Shown: positions 1-8,158 of the stretch, piece by piece
How positions within the stretch are numbered: the first letter of the stretch is position 1
How the letters are laid out: every line of letters starts with the position of its first letter
Origin: [Clostridium] colinum
GTDB lineage: Bacteria; Bacillota; Clostridia; Lachnospirales; CAG-274
Length of the DNA: 64,000 nt
Reading direction: 5' to 3'
Assembly (NCBI RefSeq): GCF_940677205.1
Contig: NZ_OW712331.1
Coordinates: forward strand, 806,001 to 870,000
Program-made: the position numbers and the translations under genes
Notes under the pieces: model-generated
Databases searched by the model: none
What the model saw: the letters and a program-made list of their open reading frames with translations, nothing else
What the model was told of the DNA's origin: nothing

Positions 1-159
1 GCAGGAGATACATTTGAAATAGAAGAAAGTGATGATGGAATAGTATTTAAAAGAAGTTATGGACATTGTATATTTTGTGGAACAAATATAGGTATTAAAT
101 ATTTTAATAAAATTTGTGTATGTGAAGGCTGTTCAAAAAAAGTGAGGGAGATGTTTTAA
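1..159 (+). CDS. AbrB-like regulator, C-terminal part with zinc-ribbon tail (partial)
   Basis: The reading frame is open from the first base and ends in TAA at 157-159, so only the last 52 residues are seen. The visible part begins with a short acidic segment typical of the end of an AbrB/SpoVT swapped-hairpin domain. It continues into a cysteine pattern, HCIFCG followed by ICVCEGC, that looks like a small zinc ribbon. AbrB-type proteins with such tails are common transcription regulators in Clostridia and their phages. The next gene starts at the base after the stop codon, so the two are probably translated together. The family call rests on the tail only; a different zinc-ribbon phage protein is possible. 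Confidence 0.5.
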   Translation, partial: AGDTFEIEESDDGIVFKRSYGHCIFCGTNIGIKYFNKICVCEGCSKKVREMF

Positions 160-792
160 ATGAATATAAAAGCAACAATAGATGAATTAGCAGAACTTAA
201 ACAACAGGGTAAGCTAATAAAAGATAAAATCGACCTTAAAACAAAAGAATTACAAGAGCAATGTATAGCAGTTTTTGAAGATAAAAATATTAAAACAACT
301 GAAGTTTATGGCACAGAAAATAATAGTGCTATTGCTACATATTATCAAAAATTAGAGATATTAAACTATCAAGCATTAGAAAGTATAATTGATAAAAATT
401 TACTTAATGAAAAAATAGAAAGACGACAAGAAGTAAAATATGATATAGATGAAAAATTTAAAGAAGCTATAATAATATTTTATACAAATGATTATATGAA
501 AGACCTAACAATAGAAGAACTTGTAAAAATTGAATTTAGTGAACTAGATAATAAAGTACAAAATCTTCTAATAAAAAAACTAAAAGGAAATTATAAAGCA
601 GATAAAAAACTTTTAAGAAAATATATACCAGATAAAGATTTAGATGTAGAACTTTTTACAATTAATAAAATAAAAAACTATGATAAAGTAAAAGCATTTT
701 TTAATGTTGATGATATACAATTAAAAGAAAATTTAAAAAGATATATTAGTCTTGATGAAACTGTTAAGATTACTATAAAATATGAAAACTAA
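160..792 (+). CDS. Unknown phage early/middle protein with N-terminal coiled coil
   Basis: I do not recognise this 210-residue protein. The first 40 residues are charged and likely form a coiled coil (ELKQQGKLIKDKIDLKTKEL). The rest is a lysine- and glutamate-rich, mostly helical-looking domain without cysteines of note, signal peptide or membrane segments. The start ATG abuts the stop codon of the preceding AbrB-like gene and overlaps the TAA region of its ribosome binding site AGTGAGGGAG. It lies just before the Mor-type activator, so it belongs to the early or middle region of the prophage. A role in replication or host takeover would fit the position but nothing in the sequence proves it. 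Confidence 0.7.
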   Translation: MNIKATIDELAELKQQGKLIKDKIDLKTKELQEQCIAVFEDKNIKTTEVYGTENNSAIATYYQKLEILNYQALESIIDKNLLNEKIERRQEVKYDIDEKFKEAIIIFYTNDYMKDLTIEELVKIEFSELDNKVQNLLIKKLKGNYKADKKLLRKYIPDKDLDVELFTINKIKNYDKVKAFFNVDDIQLKENLKRYISLDETVKITIKYEN

Positions 793-808
793 AAGGTGTG
801 ATAAAAGT

Positions 809-1096
809 GTGAAATGGCAAGATGAAATAACCATTGAAGACATTGATGAACAGTATAGACATATAGCTGAAACAATAGGTATTAAAAATTTTATTAACCT
901 TATTAAAACATTGGGAGGTACAAGTTGGTATATACCTAAATTAGATACTGTATTAAATGAAGCTAGAAAAAGAAAAATAAAAAAAGAATTTAATAAGTAT
1001 AACAGAAGAGAATTGGCTTTAAAATATGGTGTTTCTGAAAGGACAATATCCTATTTAACACAAGAAAATAAAAATGAACAATTAAAATTATATTAA
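809..1096 (+). CDS. Mor-type transcription activator of phage middle/late genes
   Basis: The protein resembles the Mor/C family of Mu, which turns on middle and late phage promoters. It contains an N-terminal dimerisation-like helical region, the 'WYIPKLDTVLNEARKRKI' segment typical of the family, and a C-terminal helix-turn-helix (RRELALKYGVSERTISYL). I chose GTG at 809 because AAGGTGTGAT lies just upstream. An in-frame ATG at 782 has no ribosome binding site but would overlap the previous gene. The gene is followed by a terminator and then by the late operon, which is where a protein of this kind is expected to act. Confidence 0.8.
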   Translation: MKWQDEITIEDIDEQYRHIAETIGIKNFINLIKTLGGTSWYIPKLDTVLNEARKRKIKKEFNKYNRRELALKYGVSERTISYLTQENKNEQLKLY

Positions 1097-1186
1097 TTTC
1101 TTAGAAACTTGCAACTTTGCCTTTTTATTATTTTATGATTCCACGGAAATTTGCAAATGTAAGAAATTTTATAAAAGATATAAAAT

Positions 1187-1219
1187 AACACTACAATTAA
1201 TTTTGTGGTGTTATTTTTT
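1187..1219 (+). terminator. Terminator between activator gene and late operon
   Basis: AACACTACAA at 1187-1196 pairs with TTGTGGTGTT at 1203-1212 (one G-U pair) and is followed by a run of T. It separates the early/middle genes from the late genes. The 70 bases after it, up to the methylase gene at 1291, must hold the late promoter. An imperfect inverted repeat (1094-1113 against 1150-1169, sharing TTTCTTA and TTGCAA elements) lies just before it and could be an operator. Confidence 0.75.
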
Positions 1220-1290
1220 ATTTATATCAATTTATAAAATAATATATTTGATGAAAGAGAGAATTATTAAAAATTTTAAAGGAGATTAAA

Positions 1291-2046
1291 ATGAAGAGTT
1301 TTATTAGTTGGATAGGTGGTAAGAACAACTTAAAGAAAGAAATAGTATCAAGGTTTCCAGAAAAATATTCAAACTATATTGAGGTGTTTGGTGGTGCTGG
1401 TTGGGTATTATTTCACAAAGAAAAAGGTGGAAAGGAAATATATAATGACTTAAATAGTGAGCTTGTAAATTTATTTAAGGTAGTTAAATACCATCCAGAA
1501 GAATTTATAAAAGAGTGTGAATTTTTATGTAATTCTAAAGAGCTATTAGATGAGTATAAAGAAAATTATACAAGAAAAAACTTAACAGATATTCAAAGAG
1601 CTTCTAATTTTTATATGTTAATTAAATATAGTTATGGTAGTGATTTAAAAACTTATGGCTCTAGAACAACAGATAAATTAAATTCTCTTAATTATATAAG
1701 AAAAATAAATGAAAGGTTATCAAAAGTTGTAATAGAAAATTTAGACTTTGAAAGATGTATTAAAAAGTATGACAAAGAAGAAACTTTATTTTATTTAGAC
1801 CCACCATATTTTAATACAGAAGCCTATTATAAAAATGTAGACTTTAAAACAGAAGACCATAAAAGGCTTAGGGATGTACTTAAAAATATAAAGGGTAAAT
1901 TTTTATTATCTTACAATGATTGTGAAGAAATAAGAGAACTTTACAAAGATTTTAATATTGAAGAAATAGAAAGACATAACAATTTAATGGCTAGATATAA
2001 AAATAAAGATAAAAACTATAGAGAGCTTATAATTAAAAACTATTAA
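1291..2046 (+). CDS. dam: DNA adenine methyltransferase (Dam/D12 class)
   Basis: This 251-residue enzyme transfers a methyl group from S-adenosylmethionine to N6 of adenine in DNA. The order of motifs is that of D12-class (Dam, DpnM-like) enzymes: an N-terminal WIGGK segment, the SAM-binding FGGAG near residue 34, and the catalytic DPPYF near residue 170. An AAAGGAG site precedes the ATG. It is the first gene after the terminator at 1187-1219, so it is probably co-expressed with the head genes. Phage methylases protect the genome from host restriction; the target sequence, probably GATC, cannot be read from the protein. No restriction partner is visible. Confidence 0.9.
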   Translation: MKSFISWIGGKNNLKKEIVSRFPEKYSNYIEVFGGAGWVLFHKEKGGKEIYNDLNSELVNLFKVVKYHPEEFIKECEFLCNSKELLDEYKENYTRKNLTDIQRASNFYMLIKYSYGSDLKTYGSRTTDKLNSLNYIRKINERLSKVVIENLDFERCIKKYDKEETLFYLDPPYFNTEAYYKNVDFKTEDHKRLRDVLKNIKGKFLLSYNDCEEIRELYKDFNIEEIERHNNLMARYKNKDKNYRELIIKNY

Positions 2047-2067
2047 TTAAAGAAAGGAGAAAGCTAC

Positions 2068-2628
2068 TTGACTAAATTTAAAAAAACAAGAAAACATTTT
2101 AAAATAGACACTTTTCCAAAAGAAATAGTTGAAAAAGTTGACGAAATGCTTAGTGATAAGAATAATACATATTTAGATGTTAAAAGATTTTTAAATAGTC
2201 AAGGGTTTTCTATTTCTTTAGGTGCTATAGGTAGATATGCTTTAAATAGAGATAAAATTTTAGATAAAATTATGCAAGCACAAGAACAAGCTAGAATATT
2301 ATCTAAAGTTATAAAAGAAAGTGAAAGCACAGATTATACTGAAGCAGGTATACAAATAGCAACAGCAGAACTTACTAAAAAATTAGCAGAAGCTAGAGAA
2401 GATTTTGATGACCTTGATGTTAATGATATAGTTAAGTTACTTGGAAATTTATCAAGAGTAAAAAAACAAAAAACTAGGGCAGAAAGTGAAATAAAATCTA
2501 AACGAGAGCTAGCTTATGAGGCTTATGAAGAAGAAATATTATCCTTAATAAAAGGAGACAAAGAACTTGAAACAGATGCTTTTAAATTTTTAAGTAAGTT
2601 GAAAGGTAGGTTTTTAAATAATGAATAA
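2068..2628 (+). CDS. Mu gp27-like protein (DUF3486), putative small terminase subunit
   Basis: The protein resembles Mu gp27-type proteins, which sit immediately before the large terminase and are thought to act as the small terminase subunit. It is 186 residues, rich in charged helices, with an N-terminal DNA-binding-like region (LDVKRFLNSQGFSISLGAIGRY) that reads as a helix-turn-helix and an AEL/AREDF-type coiled coil in the middle. The start is TTG with GAAAGGAG upstream. Its end overlaps the start of the large terminase by 8 bases, which suggests translational coupling. Confidence 0.75.
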   Translation: MTKFKKTRKHFKIDTFPKEIVEKVDEMLSDKNNTYLDVKRFLNSQGFSISLGAIGRYALNRDKILDKIMQAQEQARILSKVIKESESTDYTEAGIQIATAELTKKLAEAREDFDDLDVNDIVKLLGNLSRVKKQKTRAESEIKSKRELAYEAYEEEILSLIKGDKELETDAFKFLSKLKGRFLNNE

Positions 2629-4360
2629 AATAACCAGACAATTACAGTTTTTAGAAGAAGAAAGACAAATACAAAAAAGTAATAAAAAAGATATTGAATT
2701 GTTTGAAACTTACCTTTATAAAAATGATAGTCCTTTTAAAAATACTATTATAAAAAGATATGAAAAAGGTATAAGTATAAATACTTTAAGAAAAGAATTA
2801 TCAGCCGTTGATTTAGAGTATTTTGCAAAAGCTTATTTACCACATTATTTTACAAGAGAAACACCTAAATTTCATAAAGAACTTGATAAGATTTGGGTAG
2901 AAAATGTTATTAAAAATAAAAATGTGTTAATAGAAAATGAAGAAGTAAACAAGTTGCAAGGTAGTAAAGTTACAATAACAGCACCACGTGGACACGCAAA
3001 GTCTACAAACTTTACATTTAAAGATACTTTACACGCTTGTTTATATAAGTATAAAAATTATATTTTAATATTATCAGATAGTACAGAACAGGCAGAAGGC
3101 TTTTTAGATGATATAAAAACAGAACTTGAAGAAAATGAGCTTATAAAAAAAGATTTTGGGAATATGATAGGCAAAGTATGGAATACAAGTGTAATAGTTT
3201 TATCTAATAATGTAAAAGTAGAAGCAATAGGTTCTGGTAAAAAAATAAGGGGTAGAAGACATAGAAACTTTAGACCAGATTTAATTGTACTAGATGATAT
3301 AGAAAATGATGAAAATGTTAATACGTTTGACCAAAGAAAAAAATTAGAAAATTGGTTTTATAAAGCAGTATCAAAAGCAGGAGATACTTATACAGATATA
3401 TGTTATATAGGGACACTTTTACATTATGACAGCCTACTTGCTAAAGTAATGAAAAATCCTACATATAAAGTAGCTAAATATCAAGGGGTTATACAGTTTG
3501 CTAAAAATACAGGTTTATGGAATATATGGGAAAAAATATATTCAAACCTTGAAGATAATAATAGAGAAGAAAGTGCTAAAGAATTTTTTGAAGCTAATAA
3601 AGATGAAATGCTAGAAGATACAAAAGTTTTATGGGAAGAAAAATGGAGTTACTATGATTTAATGGTAATGAGATTATCAGAAGGCGTTAACTCTTTTAAT
3701 AGTGAGATACAAAATGAACCTATAAATCCAGAAGATTGTTTATTTAATCCAGAATGGTTTGAATATTACAACAAAGAACAAGTAGACTTTAAAAATAAAG
3801 ATTTTATATTTTTTGGAGCAGTAGACCCATCACTTGCTAAAAATAAAAATTCAGATACCTCAGCTATTGTTATATTAGCGAAAAATATAAAAAATGGTTA
3901 TTTATATATTTTAAAGGCTAGTATAGAAAGAAGAAAGCCAGATGTAATAATAGAAGACATTATAAATATACATAAAAAGTTAATTAATGATTATGGCAAA
4001 GGGTTTAGTTTATTTGGAGTAGAAGAAGTACAGTTTCAATCATTTTTTAAAGATGTATTAAAAAAAGAATGTTTAAAAAGAAAAATATATTTAAATGTTG
4101 AAGGTGTAAAAAATACAACAAATAAAAATGTTAGGATAGAAAGTTTACAACCTTATATAAAAAATGGCTATGTAAAATTTAATAAAGATGATAAAACATT
4201 ACTTCAACAGTTAGAGCAATTTCCACTTGCAAAATATGATGATGGAGCAGATGCTTTAGAAATGGTAGTTAAATTAGCTATAAATAGTAGTTATTCAAAT
4301 AAACCAGATTATAAAACAGTAATAAGAAGAAGTTTAAATTTTAGGAAGGGAGCTTATTAA
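2621..4360 (+). CDS. Terminase large subunit (Mu gp28-like)
   Basis: This is the DNA-packaging motor: an ATPase that pumps DNA into the prohead and a nuclease that cuts it. The ATPase half shows a Walker A-like loop, APRGHAKST, near residue 125, and a Walker B strand LIVLDDIEND near residue 225. The C-terminal half has an RNase H-like nuclease fold with the first acidic residue in GAVDPSLAKN and a late GADALE motif. At 579 residues it has normal length for the family. It overlaps gp27 and is followed after 2 bases by the portal gene, the usual packaging order. Confidence 0.92.
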   Translation: MNKITRQLQFLEEERQIQKSNKKDIELFETYLYKNDSPFKNTIIKRYEKGISINTLRKELSAVDLEYFAKAYLPHYFTRETPKFHKELDKIWVENVIKNKNVLIENEEVNKLQGSKVTITAPRGHAKSTNFTFKDTLHACLYKYKNYILILSDSTEQAEGFLDDIKTELEENELIKKDFGNMIGKVWNTSVIVLSNNVKVEAIGSGKKIRGRRHRNFRPDLIVLDDIENDENVNTFDQRKKLENWFYKAVSKAGDTYTDICYIGTLLHYDSLLAKVMKNPTYKVAKYQGVIQFAKNTGLWNIWEKIYSNLEDNNREESAKEFFEANKDEMLEDTKVLWEEKWSYYDLMVMRLSEGVNSFNSEIQNEPINPEDCLFNPEWFEYYNKEQVDFKNKDFIFFGAVDPSLAKNKNSDTSAIVILAKNIKNGYLYILKASIERRKPDVIIEDIINIHKKLINDYGKGFSLFGVEEVQFQSFFKDVLKKECLKRKIYLNVEGVKNTTNKNVRIESLQPYIKNGYVKFNKDDKTLLQQLEQFPLAKYDDGADALEMVVKLAINSSYSNKPDYKTVIRRSLNFRKGAY

Positions 4361-4362
4361 AA

Positions 4363-5853
4363 ATGTTTAATATATTTAAGAAAAAAACAAAAGAATTAGG
4401 AAGAATACTTTCAAAAATACATATGCCAACATTTTTAGGGACTTCAAGTTACCCTTCTTCAAATTTAACGCCAACTAAATTAACTAAAATTTTTAGAGAA
4501 GCAGATGCTGGTTATACTACTAGACAAATGGAACTGTTTGAGGAAATGGAAGAAAAAGACACCCACTTGTTTTCACAATTACAAACTAGGAAAAATGCAG
4601 TTGTTGGTTTAGATTGGGAAATAATAGCATTTTCAGAAGATGAAAAAGATAAGCAAATAGCAGAGTTTGTAAAAGATGTTATAAAAAATATAAAAGATTT
4701 TGACAACTCATTGCTTGATTTATTAGATGCAATAGGTAAAGGTATTTCATTTTTAGAAATAAATTGGGTAATTGATAAAGGGTTTTTAAAAGTAAAAGAA
4801 CTTTCTTATATACACCCTAAACATATATATTGGGAGGAAGAAAAACTAAAAATAATAACAAAAGATAACTTAACAGGTGTATATATAGGAGATATACAGG
4901 AAAATAAATTTATAATACATAAATATAAAGCAAGAAGTGGACACGAATCAAGAGCAGGTTTACTTAGAGTTATTGCTTGGATGTACTTATTTAAAAATTA
5001 TACATTAAAAGACTGGATAACATTTATTGAAAAATATGGTATGCCTATATTGTTAGGAGAGTATGACGAGTCTTCTTCTGAAGCAGATAAAGATGCATTA
5101 ACAGATGCACTTATAAATATAGGTACAGATTCAGCAGGAATAATAAATAAGAATACAAAAGTAAATGTTATAGATAATGAAAAAAGAAGTAGTGCAGATA
5201 TATTTGAGAGGATGGCTAGATTTTGTGATGAACAAATAAGTAAAGCTATTTTAGGACAAACACTAACAAGTGATAGTGGTGGTAGCTATGCACAATCAAA
5301 AACACATAATGAAGTTAGGAGAGATTTAACAAGTGCCGATTGTAAAGCATTAGCTAATACATTAAAAGAGTATTTAATTAGACCGATTGTAACTTTAAAT
5401 TTTGGAGAAGAATGTAATATACCAGATTTTGTTTTTGATTTTGAAGAAGCAGAAGATTTATTAAAAACTGTTGAAGTATACTCAAAGTTGAAAAATGAAT
5501 TAGGTTTAAATATAGATACAGAACATTTATACGAAAAATTTAAAATACCAAAGCCAGAAAATTATATTGAAGATATAAAAATTTTAAAAGAAAACACAAA
5601 AAATAATCAGAAAGAAATAGATAAAATAGTTGAAGAATTAAAAGAAAATGGTGTATCTAACTTTAAATCTAGTTTAAATATTTTCAAAAAAGAAATATCA
5701 AAGGCTACAACACTTGATGAAGTTAAAGAAATATTTAAAGATGAAAAAAGATTAAATAAGATATTAAAGTCTATGAATGATAGTTTCAATAAAGAAAGTT
5801 TAAAAGGTGGGCTTATATTATCTAATTTAGTTGGGAGGTATGAAGATGAGTAG
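4363..5853 (+). CDS. Portal protein (Mu gp29-like, DUF935)
   Basis: The portal forms the ring at one vertex of the capsid through which DNA passes. The 496-residue protein matches the DUF935 group by its order of conserved pieces: an early 'ADAGYTTRQMELFEEMEEKDTHL' region, a 'RKNAVVGLDWEI' segment, 'FIEKYGMPILLGEY' in the middle, and 'ILGQTLTSDSGGSYAQSKTH' near residue 305. The C-terminal 100 residues are helical. It lies between terminase and the F-like protein, as in Mu, and its end overlaps the next gene by 8 bases. Confidence 0.92.
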   Translation: MFNIFKKKTKELGRILSKIHMPTFLGTSSYPSSNLTPTKLTKIFREADAGYTTRQMELFEEMEEKDTHLFSQLQTRKNAVVGLDWEIIAFSEDEKDKQIAEFVKDVIKNIKDFDNSLLDLLDAIGKGISFLEINWVIDKGFLKVKELSYIHPKHIYWEEEKLKIITKDNLTGVYIGDIQENKFIIHKYKARSGHESRAGLLRVIAWMYLFKNYTLKDWITFIEKYGMPILLGEYDESSSEADKDALTDALINIGTDSAGIINKNTKVNVIDNEKRSSADIFERMARFCDEQISKAILGQTLTSDSGGSYAQSKTHNEVRRDLTSADCKALANTLKEYLIRPIVTLNFGEECNIPDFVFDFEEAEDLLKTVEVYSKLKNELGLNIDTEHLYEKFKIPKPENYIEDIKILKENTKNNQKEIDKIVEELKENGVSNFKSSLNIFKKEISKATTLDEVKEIFKDEKRLNKILKSMNDSFNKESLKGGLILSNLVGRYEDE

Positions 5854-6556
5854 TTTAATAGATAGCAAAATAAAAATAGATGGTTTTAAATTTGAAGATG
5901 CTATTAAATACTTTAATAAAAAAATACCTATAACAAAAGAAGACTATAAAAAGTTAGATGATAAATATAAAAATTTAGCTTTTACAATAGCTAATTATAG
6001 CAATATAAATCTTTTAAATGAAATATTTCAGTTATTATTAACGACTATTGAAGAAGGTGAAAGTCTTAACACTTTTAAAAATTTATTAAATGATTGTTTA
6101 GAAGATTGGGGCTATGACAAAGAAAATGATTATAAAATAGATTTAATTTATAGAAACAACATACAAACAGCTTATCAAGTAGGACATTATGAAATGTTAA
6201 CAGACTCAGATGTACTAGAATATAGACCATATTGGCAATATGATGCTATAGAAGATGATGACACAAGACCAGAGCATAAAGCTTTAGATGGGCTTGTATT
6301 TAAAGCAGATGACCCTTTTTGGAAGACTTGGTATCCACCTAATGGACATAGGTGTAGATGTACTGTTAAATCACTTAGTAGAAAAGATGTAGAAAGAAAA
6401 GGTTTAAGTATAAAAAAAGGGGAAGATATAAAAATATTGCCAGACAAAGATTTTAATTATAATCCAGCTTTAAAAACTTATGATTTTGAAGTAGATAATT
6501 TACCTAAAATGTTAAAGAAAGTATATGAAAATCAAAATGCTTTAAATTCGCCTTAA
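5846..6556 (+). CDS. Minor head morphogenesis protein (Mu F / SPP1 gp7-like)
   Basis: The protein belongs to the Mu F/SPP1 gp7 group of minor head proteins that associate with the portal. The hallmark C-terminal region is clear: DDDTRPEHKALDG, then YPPNGHRCRC with its Gly-His-Arg-Cys-Arg-Cys core. At about 236 residues it is shorter than Mu F (over 400), mainly at the C-terminus. ATG at 5846 is chosen because GGGAGG ends 7 bases before it; a TTG at 5831 and ATG at 5840 overlap that site. A 111-base gap follows with no gene, containing a repeated TGCAAG element near 6615-6630. Confidence 0.88.
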   Translation: MSSLIDSKIKIDGFKFEDAIKYFNKKIPITKEDYKKLDDKYKNLAFTIANYSNINLLNEIFQLLLTTIEEGESLNTFKNLLNDCLEDWGYDKENDYKIDLIYRNNIQTAYQVGHYEMLTDSDVLEYRPYWQYDAIEDDDTRPEHKALDGLVFKADDPFWKTWYPPNGHRCRCTVKSLSRKDVERKGLSIKKGEDIKILPDKDFNYNPALKTYDFEVDNLPKMLKKVYENQNALNSP

Positions 6557-6667
6557 ATAGCTTTTAAATGATAAAAGGTAAAATTATACTATAAAAACAA
6601 ATTAAAAGGCAATGCAAGGCGTTTGCAAGTAGGTTATAACAAAATATAAAATAAAAAAATTAAGGAG

Positions 6668-7690
6668 TTGGTAATTATTAAAAAAAATCAGTTAATTATA
6701 TGTTCTTCAAAATTTGAAATAACAGATTTAGAAGAAATAAAAATATTACCCTTAGGAGAAGTAAAAACTACTAAAGGAAATTTTTATGTAGATGAGCAGA
6801 GTGTAAATGCTATGAAAGAATATTTTAAAAGGCGAGGGCTTGATATAGTAGTTGACTATGAACACCAAAGCCTTAGTGATAAAAAGGCTTTAGCTGGTGG
6901 TTGGATTAAAGACTTTTATATAAAAGATAATTGTGTTGTAGCTAAAGTAGAGTTTACAGATGTTGCAAAACAAGAAATAGAAAACAAACAATATAAATAT
7001 TTATCGCCAACGGTATTTTTAAAAAACGGTAAGCCTATAAGGTTACACTCTGTTGCCTTGACAAATACACCAGCTATTGACAATATGTATCCATTATTTT
7101 TAAGTGAAGACTTAAAAATAGAATTAGAAGGAGATGATATAAAAATGGATATTAAAAAAATATTAGATTTTTTAGGACTTAATGAAAATGCAACTGAAGA
7201 AGAAGTGATTAAAAAAATAGAAGAATTAAAAGATAATGAAATAGCTAAAGAAAATTTAAATAATGAAATACAATTATCTAGTAATAAAGAAGTAATTAGT
7301 ATTTTAGGTTTAAAAGAAAATGCAACAAATGAAGAAATAAATAATGCTTTATTAAACTTAAAAAATAATACTGTTTCAAAAACAGAATTTTTAGCTTTAA
7401 AAGAAGAAATGGCTAAAAAAGAAATAAATAATATTTTAGATGAAGCATTAAAGATTGGTAAAATTGTACCAGCACAAAGGGACAGTTTTATGAAATTAGC
7501 ATTGTCAGATAGAAATACCTTTGACGAAATAATGAAAAATCAAAAAATAGTTAGTCCTATTGGTGTTACTTATTCAGATAAATTAACAGAAGAAGGTAAA
7601 AAAGAGTTAGAGGGTATAGAATTACAAGCTTGTAAAGATTTTGGGCTAACAGAAGAAGATTATAAAAAATATTATAGAAAGGAAGATTAA
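6668..7690 (+). CDS. Mu I-like head maturation protease fused to scaffold
   Basis: The N-terminal 150 residues resemble Mu gpI, a self-cleaving serine-type capsid protease, with the conserved 'VVDYEHQS' and 'AGGWIKDF' stretches and a 'YLSPTVFL' segment. The C-terminal half is an acidic, helical scaffold that should line the prohead interior and be degraded on maturation. The start is unclear: TTG at 6668 directly touches AAGGAG, leaving no spacer, whereas ATT codons at 6674 and 6677 sit at 6 to 9 bases. A second in-frame start at 7145 would make the scaffold alone. Confidence 0.85.
   Translation: MVIIKKNQLIICSSKFEITDLEEIKILPLGEVKTTKGNFYVDEQSVNAMKEYFKRRGLDIVVDYEHQSLSDKKALAGGWIKDFYIKDNCVVAKVEFTDVAKQEIENKQYKYLSPTVFLKNGKPIRLHSVALTNTPAIDNMYPLFLSEDLKIELEGDDIKMDIKKILDFLGLNENATEEEVIKKIEELKDNEIAKENLNNEIQLSSNKEVISILGLKENATNEEINNALLNLKNNTVSKTEFLALKEEMAKKEINNILDEALKIGKIVPAQRDSFMKLALSDRNTFDEIMKNQKIVSPIGVTYSDKLTEEGKKELEGIELQACKDFGLTEEDYKKYYRKED
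7145..7690 (+). CDS. Nested scaffold protein (Mu Z-like internal start)
   Basis: Inside the protease gene, in the same frame, ATG at 7145 is preceded by AAGGAGATGA at 7128-7137, a much better ribosome binding site than chance would give. Translation from here makes a 181-residue acidic helical protein (MDIKKILDFLGLNENATEEE onward) with the scaffold half but not the protease half. Mu and many dsDNA phages use this nested arrangement to make more scaffold than protease. The call is an inference from the ribosome binding site and position. Confidence 0.6.
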   Translation: MDIKKILDFLGLNENATEEEVIKKIEELKDNEIAKENLNNEIQLSSNKEVISILGLKENATNEEINNALLNLKNNTVSKTEFLALKEEMAKKEINNILDEALKIGKIVPAQRDSFMKLALSDRNTFDEIMKNQKIVSPIGVTYSDKLTEEGKKELEGIELQACKDFGLTEEDYKKYYRKED

Positions 7691-7692
7691 TA

Positions 7693-8055
7693 ATGCAAAG
7701 AAACACAGCAGAAACTTATAGTGATATGTTGTATTTAGAAGTAAAAACTAATACTACAATATATCAAGGACATATAGTAGCACTTGAAAATGGTAAGGCA
7801 GTACCAGCTAGCAAAAAAGAAAGTTTAGTTATAGTTGGTAGAGCAGAAGAAACAGTTAAAGGTGGATTTATAAATGCTAAACGAGGTGTATTTTTGTATG
7901 AAAATGATACAGATAACCCGCTTAATGAAACACATATATTAAAAGAATGTTATATTAAAGACTCTACTACTGTTACAGCAGATAGCACAACAACAAGCAT
8001 TGCTGGTAAAGTTATAGGTTTTGAAGATGGACAAGTAAAAGTAGAGTTTAAGTAG
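7693..8055 (+). CDS. Putative head decoration/stabilisation protein
   Basis: This 120-residue protein is beta-rich with repeated Val/Gly/Thr segments and no membrane segment. Its position between protease/scaffold and the major head protein is that of capsid decoration proteins (DUF2190-like or lambda D-like). Recognisable features are the 'QGHIVALENGKAVPA' and 'IAGKVIGFEDGQVKVEF' strands, similar in style to decoration proteins. It starts 2 bases after the protease stop. I infer the role mainly from context and length. Confidence 0.6.
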   Translation: MQRNTAETYSDMLYLEVKTNTTIYQGHIVALENGKAVPASKKESLVIVGRAEETVKGGFINAKRGVFLYENDTDNPLNETHILKECYIKDSTTVTADSTTTSIAGKVIGFEDGQVKVEFK

Positions 8056-8065
8056 GAGGTAAAAT

Positions 8066-8149
8066 ATGTTAGAAAAAATATTTAATAAATTTTATAAAAA
8101 ATTAAAAAAAATTTTAGAGTTGTTACAAAAAGAAGTAAAGTTTAGCTAG
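8066..8149 (+). CDS. 27-residue cationic amphipathic micro-protein
   Basis: ATG at 8066 has a near-perfect AGGAGG site 6 bases upstream and opens a 27-residue frame ending in TAG at 8147. The peptide is rich in Lys, Leu, Ile and Phe, alternating as in an amphipathic helix (KIFNKFYKKLKKILELLQKE). The surrounding sequence is duplicated: the stretch before this ATG (about 8041-8071) closely matches the stretch before the next gene's ATG (about 8134-8164), each with GTA(G/A)AGTTTA, AGGAGGTAAA and ATGTTAG. It may be a product of that duplication or a functional small peptide. Confidence 0.45.
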   Translation: MLEKIFNKFYKKLKKILELLQKEVKFS

Positions 8150-8158
8150 GAGGTAAAT

